Part shown: positions 33,020 through 42,978 of the stretch, in pieces
Layout: every line of letters begins with the position of its first letter
Numbering within the stretch: the stretch's first letter is position 1
Assembly: GCF_030908245.1 (NCBI RefSeq)
Contig: NZ_JAVFJJ010000001.1
Location: 479,565-543,564, forward strand
Direction: 5' to 3'
Source: Sinomonas sp. ASV322
GTDB taxonomy: Bacteria > Actinomycetota > Actinomycetes > Actinomycetales > Micrococcaceae
DNA length: 64,000 bases
Translations under genes and position numbers: made by a program
The notes under the pieces: generated by a model
Seen by the model: the letters and a program-made list of their open reading frames with translations, nothing else
Database searches by the model: none
Told to the model about the DNA's origin: nothing

Positions 33020-34831
33020 TCAGGAGCCCGCGGGCTCGCCCTTGTCCGGGTTCTTGCCCGCCTCGGCCGGCTTCGAGTCGACGCCGGCCTCCTTGCGCTG
33101 CTCGGCCGTGATGGGCGCGGGGGCAGCCGTGAGCGGGTCGTAGCCATTGCCCGTCTTCGGGAACGCGATGACTTCGCGGATCGAATCGACGCCCGCGAGC
33201 AGGGCGACGACGCGGTCCCAGCCGAAGGCGATGCCGCCGTGCGGCGGGGCGCCGTACTTGAAGCCTTCGAGCAGGAAGCCGAACTTCTCCTGTGCTGCGT
33301 CGTGGTCGATGCCCATGACCTTGAAGACGCGCTCCTGGACGTCGCGACGGTGGATACGGATCGAGCCTCCGCCGATCTCGTTTCCGTTGCACACGATGTC
33401 GTACGCGTAGGCGAGGGCGCTCGCGGGGTCGATGTCGAACGAGTCCATGAACTCCGGCTTGGGCGACGTGAACGCGTGGTGCACCGCGGTCCACGCCGAG
33501 TAGCCGAGGGCGACGTCGCCCGCGGCCTTGACTGCCTCGGCCGGCTCGAAGAGCGGCGCGTCGACCACCCACACGAAGGCCCAGCCATTCGGGTCGATGA
33601 GCCCGGTCCGGTGGCCGATCTCGACGCGGGCCGCGCCGAGCAGCGCGCGCGACGCACCGGCCTCGCCCGCCGCGAAGAAGATGCAGTCGCCCGGCTGAGC
33701 GCCCACCGCCGCGGCGAGGCCCTCGCGTTCGGCCTCGGTGAGGTTCTTCGCGACCGGGCCGGCGAGCTCGCCATCCTCCTTGAAGAGCACATACGCGAGG
33801 CCCTTCGCGCCGCGCTGCTTGGCCCATTCCTGCCATGCGTCGAGCGTGCGGCGGGGCTGTGACGCACCGCCAGGCATGACGACGGCGCCGATGTAGCCCG
33901 CGGCGTAGCCGGCCTTGAAGACGCCGAAAGTTGTGTCCTTGAAATACTCGGTGAGGTCCGTGAGCTCGAGGCCGAATCGGAGGTCCGGCTTGTCGGAGCC
34001 GTACTTCGACATCGCGTCGGCGTACGTCATGCGGCGAATCGGGGTCTGCACCTCGACGCCCGCGAGCTTCCACACCGCTGAGACGATGCGTTCGCCGAGC
34101 GCGATGATGTCGTCCTGCTCGACGAAGCTCGCCTCGATGTCGAGCTGCGTGAACTCCGGCTGCCGATCGGCGCGGAAGTCCTCGTCGCGGTAGCAGCGCG
34201 CGATCTGGAAGTACTTCTCGATGCCGCCCACCTGGAGGAGCTGCTTGAACAGCTGCGGGGACTGCGGGAGCGCGTACCACGAGCCGGGCGCAAGGCGGGC
34301 CGGCACGACGAAGTCGCGGGCGCCCTCGGGGGTCGAACGCGTGAGCGTCGGCGTCTCGACCTCGACAAAGCCCTCGTCATGGAGCAGCTCGCGGGCCACG
34401 CGGTTCGCCTCGGAGCGGAGACGCATCGCACGGGCCGGCCCCGGACGGCGGAGATCGAGGTAGCGGTGGCGCAGGCGCGCCTCTTCGCCGACCTCGACGT
34501 GCTCGTCGACCTGGAACGGAAGCGGATCAGCCGTGTTGAGAATCGTCACCTTCTGCGCGATGACCTCGATCTCGCCCGTCGCAAGATGCAGGTTCTCGTT
34601 GCCCTCCGGCCGCTTCTCGACCGTGCCCTCGATCTGGAGCACGTACTCGTTGCGGAGACCGTGGAAGACCTCCTCCTCGCGCACGACAACCTGCGCGACG
34701 CCGGACGCATCGCGGAGATCGACGAACGCGACGCCGCCGTGGTCGCGGCGGCGGGCCACCCAGCCCGCGAGGGTGACAGTCTGTCCAATGTGCTCGGAAC
34801 GCAGCGAACCGAGGTCATGTGTGCGCAGCAC
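33020..34831 (-). CDS. aspS: Aspartate-tRNA ligase, predicted non-discriminating
   Basis: A 603-residue bacterial-type class II synthetase: N-terminal OB anticodon-binding domain, catalytic core (FFKQLLQ-type motif seen as [21 protein letters not shown]), GAD insertion and C-terminal motif 3 ([16 protein letters not shown]). The anticodon domain reads RRRDHGG with His31; discriminating enzymes such as E. coli have Leu there. Family knowledge therefore predicts charging of tRNA(Asn) as well, to be amidated by GatCAB. GTG 34831 is used: AGAGGAG lies 4 bases upstream and [11 protein letters not shown] is family-like, whereas the longer frame needs TTG 34846. Confidence 0.95.
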   Translation of the reverse strand: MLRTHDLGSLRSEHIGQTVTLAGWVARRRDHGGVAFVDLRDASGVAQVVVREEEVFHGLRNEYVLQIEGTVEKRPEGNENLHLATGEIEVIAQKVTILNTADPLPFQVDEHVEVGEEARLRHRYLDLRRPGPARAMRLRSEANRVARELLHDEGFVEVETPTLTRSTPEGARDFVVPARLAPGSWYALPQSPQLFKQLLQVGGIEKYFQIARCYRDEDFRADRQPEFTQLDIEASFVEQDDIIALGERIVSAVWKLAGVEVQTPIRRMTYADAMSKYGSDKPDLRFGLELTDLTEYFKDTTFGVFKAGYAAGYIGAVVMPGGASQPRRTLDAWQEWAKQRGAKGLAYVLFKEDGELAGPVAKNLTEAEREGLAAAVGAQPGDCIFFAAGEAGASRALLGAARVEIGHRTGLIDPNGWAFVWVVDAPLFEPAEAVKAAGDVALGYSAWTAVHHAFTSPKPEFMDSFDIDPASALAYAYDIVCNGNEIGGGSIRIHRRDVQERVFKVMGIDHDAAQEKFGFLLEGFKYGAPPHGGIAFGWDRVVALLAGVDSIREVIAFPKTGNGYDPLTAAPAPITAEQRKEAGVDSKPAEAGKNPDKGEPAGS

Positions 34832-34866
34832 AGCGCTCCTCTTCAAACAAGTCGAATTTCCCTGAA

Positions 34867-34872
34867 AGTCTA
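34867..34872 (-). promoter_or_regulatory. Predicted -10 element of aspS
   Basis: TAGACT on the minus strand, 35 bases before the aspS GTG. The same hexamer precedes several other genes of the window. No clear -35 is seen. Confidence 0.5.
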
Positions 34873-34886
34873 CCCGCCGTGCGGGT
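34872..34886 (-). terminator. Short hairpin between hisS and aspS
   Basis: ACCCGC (34872-34877) and GCGGGT (34881-34886) form a 6-base stem with a 3-base loop, 14 bases after the hisS stop and touching the aspS -10 element. It is a weak terminator at best. Confidence 0.35.
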
Positions 34887-34899
34887 CGTCCCCCTCCGC

Positions 34900-36258
34900 T
34901 CAGTCGGCGGCGGGCGCCGCCTCAACGGGCAGGATCTGGGGCACGATGTCCTCGGCCGGCGGAGCCCACGTGGCCGGATCGGCGGGAAGCTGCTCGCCCG
35001 AGCGGATGTCCTTGACCTCGTGGCTCCCGTCGTGGTGGGTGAACCACACGAACGGAATCCCGCGGCGGTCGGCGAACTTGATCTGCTTGCCGAACTTCTC
35101 CGCCGTTGCGGCGACCTCGGTGGCGATGCCCCGCGACCGAAGCTGGGACGCGACCGCCTGGGCGGCTCCCCACGAGTCGTCGTCCGTGAGGGTCACGAAC
35201 ACGGCCGTCGGCACCGAACGGCTCGCGGCGGCCAACTCGGCGCCCAGGATCCGACTCACGAGGCGCGTCACGCCGACCGAGAGGCCGACGCCCGGGAACT
35301 TGCGGTTCCCCTTCGTGGCGAGCGCATCGTAGCGTCCGCCCGAGCAGATCGAGCCGAGGTGCTCGTGGCCCACGAGGACGGTCTCGTACACCGTGCCCGT
35401 GTAGTAGTCGAGGCCACGCGCGATGCTCAGATCCGCGACGACGGTGCCCGGAGCGGCAGTCGCCGCGGCCGCGATGACCTGCTCAAGCTCGGCGAGGCCC
35501 TCCTCGAGCAGCTCGTCCTCGACTCCGAGATCGCGCACGCGCTGCACGAAGGACGTATCGGCGGTCCGGATTGACGCGAGTTCGAGGGCGGCCTTCGCCT
35601 GCTCGGGGGTCGCCCCAAGCTCCTCCTGGAGCAGTTCGGCAACGCGCTCGGGTCCCACCTTCTCGAGCTTGTCGATGCTCCTCAGCACCCCGGCGGTGTC
35701 GGTGAGGCCGATGCCTCGGTAGAACCCCTCGGCGAGCTTGCGATTGTTGACGCGGAGCCGGAACGGCGGGATCGGCAGCGCCGAGAGGGCTTCGACGATC
35801 ACGAGAGCCAGCTCGACGTCGTAGCGGAACGGAAGGCTGCCGTCTCCGACGACGTCGATATCGGCCTGGGTGAATTCGCGGGCCCGGCCCTCCTGGGGCC
35901 GCTCCCCGCGCCACACCTTCTGGATCTGATAGCGGCGGAACGGGAAGGCGAGGTAGCCCGCGTTCTCCACGACATAGCGCGCGAACGGCACCGTGAGGTC
36001 GAAGTGGAGGGCCAGCGCATTGGCGTCGCCCCTGCTCGCGGAATCCTCATCGTCCTGAAGTCGGCTGAGGCCGTAGACCTCCTTGTCGATCTCACCCTTC
36101 CGCAGAAGCTGGCCGACCGTCTCGACAGCGCGGGTCTCGATCGACGAGAAGCCGTGCAGCTCGAACGTGCGGCGAAGCGTGTCCAGCACGTGAAGCTCCA
36201 CGAGACGCTCCTGCGGAAGCCACTCGGGGAATCCGGACAGGGAGGCGGTACGTGCCAT
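34900..36258 (-). CDS. hisS: Histidine-tRNA ligase
   Basis: A 452-residue class II synthetase. The histidine-binding loop [14 protein letters not shown] and [12 protein letters not shown] are present, with motif 2 [21 protein letters not shown]. The C-terminal anticodon domain ([20 protein letters not shown]) is followed by about 30 extra residues. ATG 36258 is chosen over ATG 36282: AAGGAG precedes it by 10 bases and the protein begins [18 protein letters not shown]. aspS follows 68 bases downstream. Confidence 0.95.
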   Translation of the reverse strand: MARTASLSGFPEWLPQERLVELHVLDTLRRTFELHGFSSIETRAVETVGQLLRKGEIDKEVYGLSRLQDDEDSASRGDANALALHFDLTVPFARYVVENAGYLAFPFRRYQIQKVWRGERPQEGRAREFTQADIDVVGDGSLPFRYDVELALVIVEALSALPIPPFRLRVNNRKLAEGFYRGIGLTDTAGVLRSIDKLEKVGPERVAELLQEELGATPEQAKAALELASIRTADTSFVQRVRDLGVEDELLEEGLAELEQVIAAAATAAPGTVVADLSIARGLDYYTGTVYETVLVGHEHLGSICSGGRYDALATKGNRKFPGVGLSVGVTRLVSRILGAELAAASRSVPTAVFVTLTDDDSWGAAQAVASQLRSRGIATEVAATAEKFGKQIKFADRRGIPFVWFTHHDGSHEVKDIRSGEQLPADPATWAPPAEDIVPQILPVEAAPAAD

Positions 36259-36309
36259 GGGGTGCTTGCTCCTTGAATGCATTCGCGTGCGTAGACTGGC
36301 CGATGACCA

Positions 36310-36336
36310 AGTCTATGCGGTAGCCAGGGAGGTCAA
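36310..36336 (-). promoter_or_regulatory. Predicted hisS promoter
   Basis: On the minus strand TAGACT (36310-36315) is preceded by TTGACC (36331-36336), 15 bases apart, which is short for sigma-A. The start of transcription would leave a leader of about 45 bases. On the plus strand TAGACT at 36292-36297 could serve the divergent isomerase gene. Confidence 0.45.
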
Positions 36337-36341
36337 TCCGC

Positions 36342-37139
36342 GTGTCGAAGCGCAACGCCCAGGAGGCGCGCCGTCGTGTTCAGCTCATGGAAGCCAAGCA
36401 GGGGCTCCGCCGTGGCCAGGAGGCCAGACGACGGCGAGACAACCTCATCGCGTCGGCTGCGGTAGTCCTCGCGGTCGCCCTCGCGGGCGTCCTGCAGGGG
36501 ACCGTGTTCGCGTCGAATCCGACCGCCGCCCAGTACGAGGCGGTCAAGGCCGGACTCCAGACGCCGTCCGCGAGCCCGAGCGCCTCGCCGTCGAACGCTC
36601 CCGGCGTCCCTGCCGCGAGCACCGCCGCTGGCAAGACCTTCACCGGAAGCCTCGTCCTCAACGGCGCGAGCGTCGGAGTCTCGATCGACGGGACGAAGGC
36701 GCCGCAGGCAGCCGCGGTGTTCAAGTCCATTGCCGACAAGGGCCTCTACAAGGGCCGCGCGTGCCATCGCCTCACGACGAGCCAGACCGCTTCCATCCTC
36801 CAATGCGGCGCGGAGGACGCGTCAGGCAAGGCTGATCCGAGCTACACGTGGGGCCCGCTCGAGAACACCCCGGCGGACCAGAAGTACCCCGCGGGCACCA
36901 TCGCCGTCGCCCGAACTTCGAACAACGCGTACGGGAACGGGCAGCAGCTCTTCATCGCGTACAAGGACTCGACGTTCCCGAACGATTCGGCCGGTGGCTA
37001 CACGATCGTCGGCCGGGTCACGTCGGGACTCGACGTCATTTCCAAGATCGGCGCGGCGGGTGTCGCGCCCGGCGGATCTTCGTCGGAAGACGGGGCCCCG
37101 GTGACGCCTGTCACGATAGACTCGTTCACGTTGAACTGA
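36342..37139 (+). CDS. Membrane-anchored cyclophilin-type peptidyl-prolyl isomerase
   Basis: A 265-residue protein with a cytosolic basic N-terminus (ARRRVQLMEAKQGLRRGQEA), one transmembrane segment (NLIASAAVVLAVALAGVL, residues 34-51), a Pro/Ser-rich linker and an extracytoplasmic cyclophilin domain from about residue 95. Domain markers are AAAVFKSIADKGLYKGRACHRL, YPAGTIAVAR, NGQQLFIAY and YTIVGRVTSGLDVISKI. The catalytic Arg region (FHR-like) reads CHRL, and the usual GSQFFI is QQLFIAY, so activity may be low. There is no lipobox. GTG 36342 starts MSKRNAQEARRR. Confidence 0.85.
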   Translation: MSKRNAQEARRRVQLMEAKQGLRRGQEARRRRDNLIASAAVVLAVALAGVLQGTVFASNPTAAQYEAVKAGLQTPSASPSASPSNAPGVPAASTAAGKTFTGSLVLNGASVGVSIDGTKAPQAAAVFKSIADKGLYKGRACHRLTTSQTASILQCGAEDASGKADPSYTWGPLENTPADQKYPAGTIAVARTSNNAYGNGQQLFIAYKDSTFPNDSAGGYTIVGRVTSGLDVISKIGAAGVAPGGSSSEDGAPVTPVTIDSFTLN

Positions 37140-37140
37140 G

Positions 37141-37156
37141 GCGGGCGACCGCCCGC
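37141..37156 (+). terminator. Short hairpin after the isomerase gene
   Basis: GCGGGC (37141-37146) and GCCCGC (37151-37156) form a 6-base stem with a 4-base loop, directly after the stop codon. Only 51 bases separate the two genes, so read-through into the DUF349 gene is likely. Confidence 0.4.
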
Positions 37157-37190
37157 ACCCACGTACATTCCAAGCGAAAGACTTCTAGCG

Positions 37191-38594
37191 GTGACCGAAA
37201 GTCAGAAACCCGACGACACCGCAGCTCCCGAGGCTGCACCCACCCTTTCCGTCCCTTCTCCGGCCGCGTTCGCGAAGGCCAAGCCCGGGCCCGTGGCCCC
37301 GGTGCCGCCTCCCGCACCAGCGGCAGCGCCCGTGCCGGTCAACCTTGACGAGGCCCGCAAGTGGGGCCGCGTCGAGGGCGATGGCCACGTCTTCCTGACG
37401 GTCGACGGCGAAGAGCACTCCGTTGGCCAGTACCCTGGCGTCTCCGAAGAGGAGGCACTCGCCTACTTCGCTCGGAAGTTCGAAGACGTCCAGGCCCAGA
37501 TCGCCCTCCTCGAGCAGCGCGTCGCGTCCCACGCCGCAGCCAGCGATGTGCGCAAGGCCGTTGCCCACCTTCGGGCGCAGCTCGCCGAGCGGGCCATGGT
37601 CGGCGACATCCGCGGCGCCGAGGCGCGTCTCGACGCGCTCGACGCGGCGCTGGCCGAAGCCGAGGCCGAGCAGAAGGCCGTCCACGAGCAGGCGCGCGCG
37701 GAGGAGCTCGCGAACCGCGAGGCCATCGTCGCCGAGGCGGAGACGATCGCTGAACAGGACCCGCAGCGCACGCAGTGGAAGTCGAGCGGTGCACGCATGA
37801 ACGAGCTGTTCGATGCCTGGAAGACGTCGCAGAAGTCCGGGCTCCGGCTGGGCCGCACGGCTGAGGACAACCTCTGGAAGCGGTTCAGGGCGGCGCGCAC
37901 GCAGTTCGACCGCCACCGTCGCGCATACTTCTCGCAGCTCGACAACGCCAACGCCGCGGCCAAGGCTGTCAAGGAGCGGCTCATCGAGGAAGCGGAGGCC
38001 CTGCAGACCTCGACCGACTGGGGATTCGCAGCAGGAGAGTTTCGCCGCCTCATGGACGAGTGGAAGGCCGCCCCGCGCGCCAACCGCAAGGAGGACGACG
38101 CGCTGTGGTCCCGCTTCCGCGCGGCCCAGAACGTCTTCTTCGAGGCGCGGCAGGCCGCCAATGCGGCGATCGACCGGGAGTTCTCCGCGAACCTCGAGGT
38201 CAAGGAGGCGCTCCTCACCGAGGCGCAGAAGCTCCTGCCGGTCACGGATGCCGTGGCCGCGAAGCGGTCCCTCCAGTCGATCCGCGATCGGTGGGAAGAC
38301 GCAGGAAAGGTGCCGCGGGCCGATATGGGCCGGATCGAGGGTGCACTCCGCAAGGTCGAAGACGCGATCCAGCAGGCTGAGCATGAGACGTGGCGCCGCA
38401 CGGATCCCGAGATCCAAGCGCGCACCGACTCGGCTCTCTCGCAGCTCGAGACGTCGATCGCAGGCCTCCGTGAGGACCTCTCACGTGCCGAGAGCTCGGG
38501 CAACGCCCGCGAAGCGGCCAAGGCCCGCGACGCCCTCGCCGCCCGTGAGGCATGGCTCGAAACGCTCCGGAAGTCGGCGAGCGAGCTCGGCTGA
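37191..38594 (+). CDS. DUF349 repeat coiled-coil protein
   Basis: A 467-residue protein. The first 50 residues are Pro/Ala-rich and disordered. Residues 55-85 form a small conserved motif (WGRVEGDGHVFLTVDGEEHSV). The remainder is long alpha-helical coiled coil with DUF349 repeats, each with the signature W-K-x-G near RTAEDNLWKRFRAARTQFD and KEDDALWSRFRAAQNVFFEAR. The molecular function of the family is unknown. GTG 37191 has no clear SD. It lies upstream of rel on the opposite strand, its usual neighbourhood in Micrococcaceae. Confidence 0.85.
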   Translation: MTESQKPDDTAAPEAAPTLSVPSPAAFAKAKPGPVAPVPPPAPAAAPVPVNLDEARKWGRVEGDGHVFLTVDGEEHSVGQYPGVSEEEALAYFARKFEDVQAQIALLEQRVASHAAASDVRKAVAHLRAQLAERAMVGDIRGAEARLDALDAALAEAEAEQKAVHEQARAEELANREAIVAEAETIAEQDPQRTQWKSSGARMNELFDAWKTSQKSGLRLGRTAEDNLWKRFRAARTQFDRHRRAYFSQLDNANAAAKAVKERLIEEAEALQTSTDWGFAAGEFRRLMDEWKAAPRANRKEDDALWSRFRAAQNVFFEARQAANAAIDREFSANLEVKEALLTEAQKLLPVTDAVAAKRSLQSIRDRWEDAGKVPRADMGRIEGALRKVEDAIQQAEHETWRRTDPEIQARTDSALSQLETSIAGLREDLSRAESSGNAREAAKARDALAAREAWLETLRKSASELG

Positions 38595-38598
38595 GCCC

Positions 38599-38618
38599 CC
38601 GAACGAGGCCCCGTTCGG
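38599..38618 (+). terminator. Hairpin after the DUF349 gene
   Basis: CCGAAC (38599-38604) and GTTCGG (38613-38618) pair around an 8-base loop, 5 bases after the stop. An alternative longer fold joins GGCCCCG near 38608 with CGGGGCC near 38638. Confidence 0.45.
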
Positions 38619-38665
38619 CCGTCCCTGTGGACGCCGGGCGGGGCCTCGGCCGTTCCCGGGCGACG

Positions 38666-38674
38666 TTATCCACA
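38666..38674 (+). other. Perfect DnaA-box 9-mer
   Basis: TTATCCACA matches the consensus DnaA box exactly. It lies alone in the 131-base gap between the DUF349 gene and the AbiEi-like gene, 52 bases upstream of the latter. No AT-rich region or cluster of boxes is present, so it is not an origin; it could titrate DnaA or make the downstream gene replication-responsive. Confidence 0.5.
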
Positions 38675-38725
38675 ATCGCACGGCCACGGTCGCGGAGGCC
38701 GCGCGGCCCACGGCAGAATGCTGGA

Positions 38726-39346
38726 ATGCACAGCGAGTCTCCACCACGCGGCAGCGTCCGGCCCCTTTCGCGCACCGAGGTGATCCTCACGCCCGGATCG
38801 CCGTTCACACACGCCGAGCTGCGCGCGATGGCGATCGACGGCGTCGTGCGGCGCGTGGTGGGCACCGCCTACGCATCTTCTGCCCACGAGGAGACCGCTG
38901 CTCTGCGGGCCGCGGCGCTCGGGGCAACCCTCGACGCCGGAATTGCGAACAAGGCCGTCGTAGGGAGGCTGTCCGCGGCGTGGATCTATGGCTGCTCCGC
39001 TGCCCCCGAGGCTCCGGTCCTGCTCGTGCCCGCACCCCGGCGCCTCTCATCAGCCGGCAAGGGTCCCGGAATCCTGCTCCACGAGGTCGCACTCGGCGAT
39101 TTCGACGTCGTCGATTTGGGGCCTGTGCAGGTCACCAGCCCGCTTCGCACCGCCGTCGACATCGCAGTGCACACGGAGGCGAAGACGGCCCTTCCCGTGC
39201 TGCGTCGCCTGCTGGCCCGCCCGGGCCTCGGGCTCACGCTCTCCCTCATGAGGCGGGCCCTCGAGTCGCTCCCCCGCCAGCCCCACAAGCGCCGCGGCCG
39301 AGAAGTCCTCCATCGGCTTGAAGCTGGCGCGGCGGCCTCGGCCTGA
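38726..39346 (+). CDS. AbiEi-antitoxin-like protein
   Basis: A 206-residue protein. The N-terminal RPLSRTEVILTPGSPFTHAELRAMAIDGVVRRVV looks like the winged-helix opening of AbiEi-type regulators, and ALGATLDAGIANKAVVGRLSAAWIYG plus VDLGPVQVTSPLRTAVDIA match the family's C-terminal nucleotidyl-toxin-interacting part. No AbiEii nucleotidyltransferase gene lies beside it; its only neighbours are the DUF349 gene and the convergent rel. It is thus an orphan whose function is unknown. ATG 38726 is preferred; the longer frame from 38552 overlaps DUF349 coding sequence. Confidence 0.6.
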   Translation: MHSESPPRGSVRPLSRTEVILTPGSPFTHAELRAMAIDGVVRRVVGTAYASSAHEETAALRAAALGATLDAGIANKAVVGRLSAAWIYGCSAAPEAPVLLVPAPRRLSSAGKGPGILLHEVALGDFDVVDLGPVQVTSPLRTAVDIAVHTEAKTALPVLRRLLARPGLGLTLSLMRRALESLPRQPHKRRGREVLHRLEAGAAASA

Positions 39347-39348
39347 GG

Positions 39349-41835
39349 TCACGTGCGGCGGCGATTGCCCGTCGTCCGGTACACGTCGAAAACGCCATCG
39401 ATCCGTCGGACCGCGCTGAGGACGTGATTGAGATATTTCGGATCGCCCATTTCGAAGGCAAAACGCGAGAGCGCGAGGCGGTCGCTCGACGTGTGAACGT
39501 GCGCCGAAAGGATGTTCACGTGATTCTCGGCGAGAACCCGAGTCACGTCTGAAAGGAGGCTCTTGCGGTCGAGGGCCTCGACCTGGATCTCGACGAGGAA
39601 GACGCTCGACTGCGTGGGGGCCCACTCGACCTCGACAATCCGGTCGGGTTGAGCGCGCAGACTCGCCGCGTTCGTGCAGTCGACGCGGTGCACCGAGACT
39701 CCCGAGCCGCGCGTCACGAAACCGAGGATGGGATCCGGCGGAACCGGGGTGCAACATCGGGCGAGTTTGACCCAGACCTCGTCGACGCCGCGGACGATGA
39801 TGCCCGAGTCGGAGTACTTCGGCGGTGCGGGCGTCGTCGGCGCGATGGTCTCGGCGATGTCCTCGGCCGTCCCGGCGGCGCCGCCCAAACTGTCGACGAG
39901 CTTCTCGACGACGGACTGGGCCGAATTGTGGCCGTCGCCGATGCCTGCGTAGAGGCCGGCGATGTCCTGATACCTGAACTCCTGCGCGATGGCGAGGAGT
40001 GCATCGTGGCTCAGGAGCCGCTGGAGCGGGAGGTTCTGCTTGCGCATCGCGCGCGTGAGCAGCTCCTTGCCCTTGTCGATGGCCTCCTCGCGCCGCTCCT
40101 TGCTGAACCACTGCCGGATCTTGTTGCGGGCCCGCGCACTCTTGACGAAGTTCTGCCAGTCCTGGCTAGGGCCGGCGCCTTCGGCCTTTGAGGTGAAGAT
40201 CTCGACGACGTCACCGTGATTGAGCTCGCTGTTGAGCGGAACGAGCTTGCCGTTGACTCGGGCGCCAATCGTGCGATGGCCCACTTCGGTGTGGATCGCG
40301 TACGCGAAATCGACCGGCGTCGAACCCGCCGGGAGGGCCATGACCTCACCCTTCGGGGTGAAGACGAACACCTCCCGCGCGTTGATCTCGAAGCGCAGCG
40401 AGTCGAGGAACTCCCCCGGGTCCGAGGTCTCCTGCTGCCAGTCGACAAGCGAGCGGAGCCAGCCCATCTCGGCCGCCTTGCCGTCCGGCGTGTGCGAGTT
40501 GCGGTTCGGCTGGTCTTTGTACTTCCAGTGGGCGGCCACGCCGTATTCGGCGCGCCGATGCATCTCGTGCGTGCGGATCTGGATTTCGACGGGCCTGCCG
40601 TTGGGCCCGATGACCGTCGTGTGGAGCGACTGGTACATGTTGAACTTCGGCATGGCGATGTAGTCCTTGAATCGCCCGGGCAGAGGGTTCCACCGGGCGT
40701 GCATCGCGCCGAGCACGGCGTAGCAGTCCCTCACGGAGTCCACGAGGATGCGGACGCCCATGAGGTCGTTGATGTCGTCGAATTCCTTCTGGCGGACGAT
40801 CATCTTCTGGTAGATCGAGTAGTAATGCTTCGGCCGACCCGTCACTTCCGCGCGGATCTTGGCCGACCTGAGATCGTCGACGATCTGGTCGCGAATCACC
40901 GAAAGCTGCTTCTCGCGCTCGGGCGTCCGCGCCCCGACCATGCGCACGATCTCCTCGTACACCTTCGGGTATAGCGCGGCAAACGAGAGGTCCTCGAGCT
41001 CCCACTTGATGGTGTTCATGCCGAGCCGGTGGGCTAGAGGGGCGAAGATCTCGAGGGTTTCGCGCGCCTTGCGGGCCGACGATTCTGGGGAGACGAAGCG
41101 CCACGTCCGGGCATTATGCAGGCGGTCCGCGAGCTTGATGACGAGCACGCGGATGTCCTTGGCCATCGCGACGACCATCTTGCGGACGGTCTCTGCCTGC
41201 GCGGCGTCGCCGAACTGCACCTTGTCGAGCTTCGTGACACCGTCGACGAGCATCGCGACCTCGGGGCCGAAGTCCTTGCGGAGCTGTTCGAGCGTGTACG
41301 ACGTGTCCTCGACCGTGTCGTGCAAGAGAGCGGCGGCAAGGGTCGTCCCGGTCATGCCGAGCTCTGCGAGGATGGTGGCCACCGCCACGGGATGCGTGAT
41401 GTAAGGGTCGCCGCTCTTGCGCTTCTGGCCCTGGTGGCTGCGCTCGGCAACCTCGTACGCACGCGTGATGAGCTCGAAGTCCTCGCGCGGGTTGTTGGCC
41501 CGGACGGTCCGCAGGAGGGGCTCGAGAATCGGCGAGTGCGCGCTCACACCCCGGCCAGTGAGACGTGCGAGCCTCGAGAACGTGCGGTCCCGCCTGCCCA
41601 GGAGAGGGCGCTCGAGCAGGCTGTTGGTCCCCGGAGCCGGCGCTGGCGAGGTCACGAGCGGCGAGACCGGGGCGGCACCTGCCGGGGCCGCCCCTGGCGT
41701 GGACGACGACGCCGGCGCGGCCGCCGCGGCGACCTGACCCTGGGCGCGTGCAAGCTCCGGCTGACCGGCTCCGGCTTCCTCCGCGGGACGCGGGGCACCG
41801 GAATGGGCCGGAACAGGCGTCGGACGCTCCTCCAC
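39349..41835 (-). CDS. rel: Bifunctional (p)ppGpp synthetase/hydrolase
   Basis: An 828-residue Rel protein, the stringent-response enzyme. The HD hydrolase is intact ([25 protein letters not shown]). The synthetase has [13 protein letters not shown] and [21 protein letters not shown]; the RFKD form is typical of bifunctional Rel. TGS ([21 protein letters not shown]) and a C-terminal ACT domain ([20 protein letters not shown]) follow. The N-terminal 85 residues are low-complexity. GTG 41835 is chosen because AGGAGG lies exactly 5 bases upstream; ATG 41865 would begin at the predicted -10 itself. It converges on the AbiEi-like gene with a 2-base gap. Confidence 0.95.
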   Translation of the reverse strand: MEERPTPVPAHSGAPRPAEEAGAGQPELARAQGQVAAAAAPASSSTPGAAPAGAAPVSPLVTSPAPAPGTNSLLERPLLGRRDRTFSRLARLTGRGVSAHSPILEPLLRTVRANNPREDFELITRAYEVAERSHQGQKRKSGDPYITHPVAVATILAELGMTGTTLAAALLHDTVEDTSYTLEQLRKDFGPEVAMLVDGVTKLDKVQFGDAAQAETVRKMVVAMAKDIRVLVIKLADRLHNARTWRFVSPESSARKARETLEIFAPLAHRLGMNTIKWELEDLSFAALYPKVYEEIVRMVGARTPEREKQLSVIRDQIVDDLRSAKIRAEVTGRPKHYYSIYQKMIVRQKEFDDINDLMGVRILVDSVRDCYAVLGAMHARWNPLPGRFKDYIAMPKFNMYQSLHTTVIGPNGRPVEIQIRTHEMHRRAEYGVAAHWKYKDQPNRNSHTPDGKAAEMGWLRSLVDWQQETSDPGEFLDSLRFEINAREVFVFTPKGEVMALPAGSTPVDFAYAIHTEVGHRTIGARVNGKLVPLNSELNHGDVVEIFTSKAEGAGPSQDWQNFVKSARARNKIRQWFSKERREEAIDKGKELLTRAMRKQNLPLQRLLSHDALLAIAQEFRYQDIAGLYAGIGDGHNSAQSVVEKLVDSLGGAAGTAEDIAETIAPTTPAPPKYSDSGIIVRGVDEVWVKLARCCTPVPPDPILGFVTRGSGVSVHRVDCTNAASLRAQPDRIVEVEWAPTQSSVFLVEIQVEALDRKSLLSDVTRVLAENHVNILSAHVHTSSDRLALSRFAFEMGDPKYLNHVLSAVRRIDGVFDVYRTTGNRRRT

Positions 41836-41867
41836 GCAAGCCTCCTGAACGGTCTGAGGATTCATTC

Positions 41868-41873
41868 AGTCTA
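41868..41873 (-). promoter_or_regulatory. Predicted -10 element of rel
   Basis: TAGACT on the minus strand. Transcription would start near 41861, giving a leader of about 26 bases with AGGAGG at 41841-41846. This position rules out the upstream ATG at 41865 as the main start. Confidence 0.55.
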
Positions 41874-41985
41874 TGCCCGGGTAGAACGCACGGAACAATC
41901 GCCGCCATTCCTCGGGCCAGACTGTGTTCGCCGACAGCGCGTCGCGCACCCAGACGGGAGCGGACGGGCCGCGCGGAGCAAGGCC

Positions 41986-42978
41986 TCAGACCGTCGCCTC
42001 GGACCTCCGCGCCGCGACCTTCTCGGCCTGCTTCACGAGCGCCGGCTCGCCCTCACGAAGCCACGCATACATCGGGGCGGCGATGAAGAGAGTCGCAGCG
42101 GTGCCCGCGAGGATGCCGACGAAGAGCGCAAGGGACAGATCACGCAGGGTGCCAGCCCCCAGAAGCCCGGCCCCGATGAAGAGGATCGCGGCAACCGGCA
42201 GGACGGCGACCATCATGGTGTTGATCGACCGCACGAGCGTCTGGTTCACGGCGAGGTTGACCTCTTCACCGAACGTGCGCCGCGTCGACGTCGAAATGTC
42301 CGCCGTATTCTCGCGGATCTTGTCGAACACCACCACGGTGTCGTAGAGCGAATAGCTCAGGATCGTGAGGAAGCCGATGATGGCCGACGGCGAGATCTCG
42401 AAGTCGCTGATCGCGTACACGCCTTCGGTGACGAAGATCGTCACGATCATGCCGGTGAGTGCCGAGAGCGACATCTTCCACGTTCGGAAGTAGAGGGCCA
42501 TGAGCACGGCCGCGAGGCCGACGAACACCACGAAGCCGATAAGCGCCTGATTGGTGACGTCTGCGCCCCACGTGGGGCCGACGAACGTCGATGCGACCTC
42601 GTTCGAATTGACTCCGTAGGCGGCCGCGAGCTTGTCCTTGACCTGAAGGGTCTGCGTGTCGGTGAGCTGATCGGTCTGGACCTGGATCGTGTTCCCGGCG
42701 ACATTCGCCACGCGCGGCGTCGAGCCGGGCACGATCGAGTGCACCGCGTTCTGGCCCACCACGGTATCGGTGGACTTGGCCTGGGAGATCGTGAACTGGG
42801 AGCCGCCCCGGAAGTCGATGCTGAGGTTGAAGCCGCCCCGCACGAGAGGCACGATGATCGCGATGAGCACGGCGGCCCCGGCCACGATGAACCACAGCTT
42901 CCGCCTGCCGACGAAATCGTAGGAACGCTTGCCGGAGTAGAGCTCATTGCCGAAGCGGGCGAGGACGGTCGTCGACAT
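41986..42978 (-). CDS. secF: Protein translocase subunit SecF
   Basis: A 330-residue membrane protein with six predicted transmembrane segments, paired with SecD; together they use proton motive force to pull exported proteins. After the first segment (FIVAGAAVLIAIIVPLV) come the FRGGSQFTI element and the P1-head domain. SecF motifs AIIGFLTILSYSLYDTVVVFDKIREN and NQTLVRSINTM are present. ATG 42978 overlaps the secD stop (TGATG) and has AGGAGG upstream. Confidence 0.96.
   Translation of the reverse strand: MSTTVLARFGNELYSGKRSYDFVGRRKLWFIVAGAAVLIAIIVPLVRGGFNLSIDFRGGSQFTISQAKSTDTVVGQNAVHSIVPGSTPRVANVAGNTIQVQTDQLTDTQTLQVKDKLAAAYGVNSNEVASTFVGPTWGADVTNQALIGFVVFVGLAAVLMALYFRTWKMSLSALTGMIVTIFVTEGVYAISDFEISPSAIIGFLTILSYSLYDTVVVFDKIRENTADISTSTRRTFGEEVNLAVNQTLVRSINTMMVAVLPVAAILFIGAGLLGAGTLRDLSLALFVGILAGTAATLFIAAPMYAWLREGEPALVKQAEKVAARRSEATV

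Noticed and set aside
38552-38725. An N-terminal extension of the AbiEi-like protein starting at 38552
   Set aside because: The extension overlaps DUF349 coding sequence, its stop and a terminator hairpin, and is Arg/Pro-rich.
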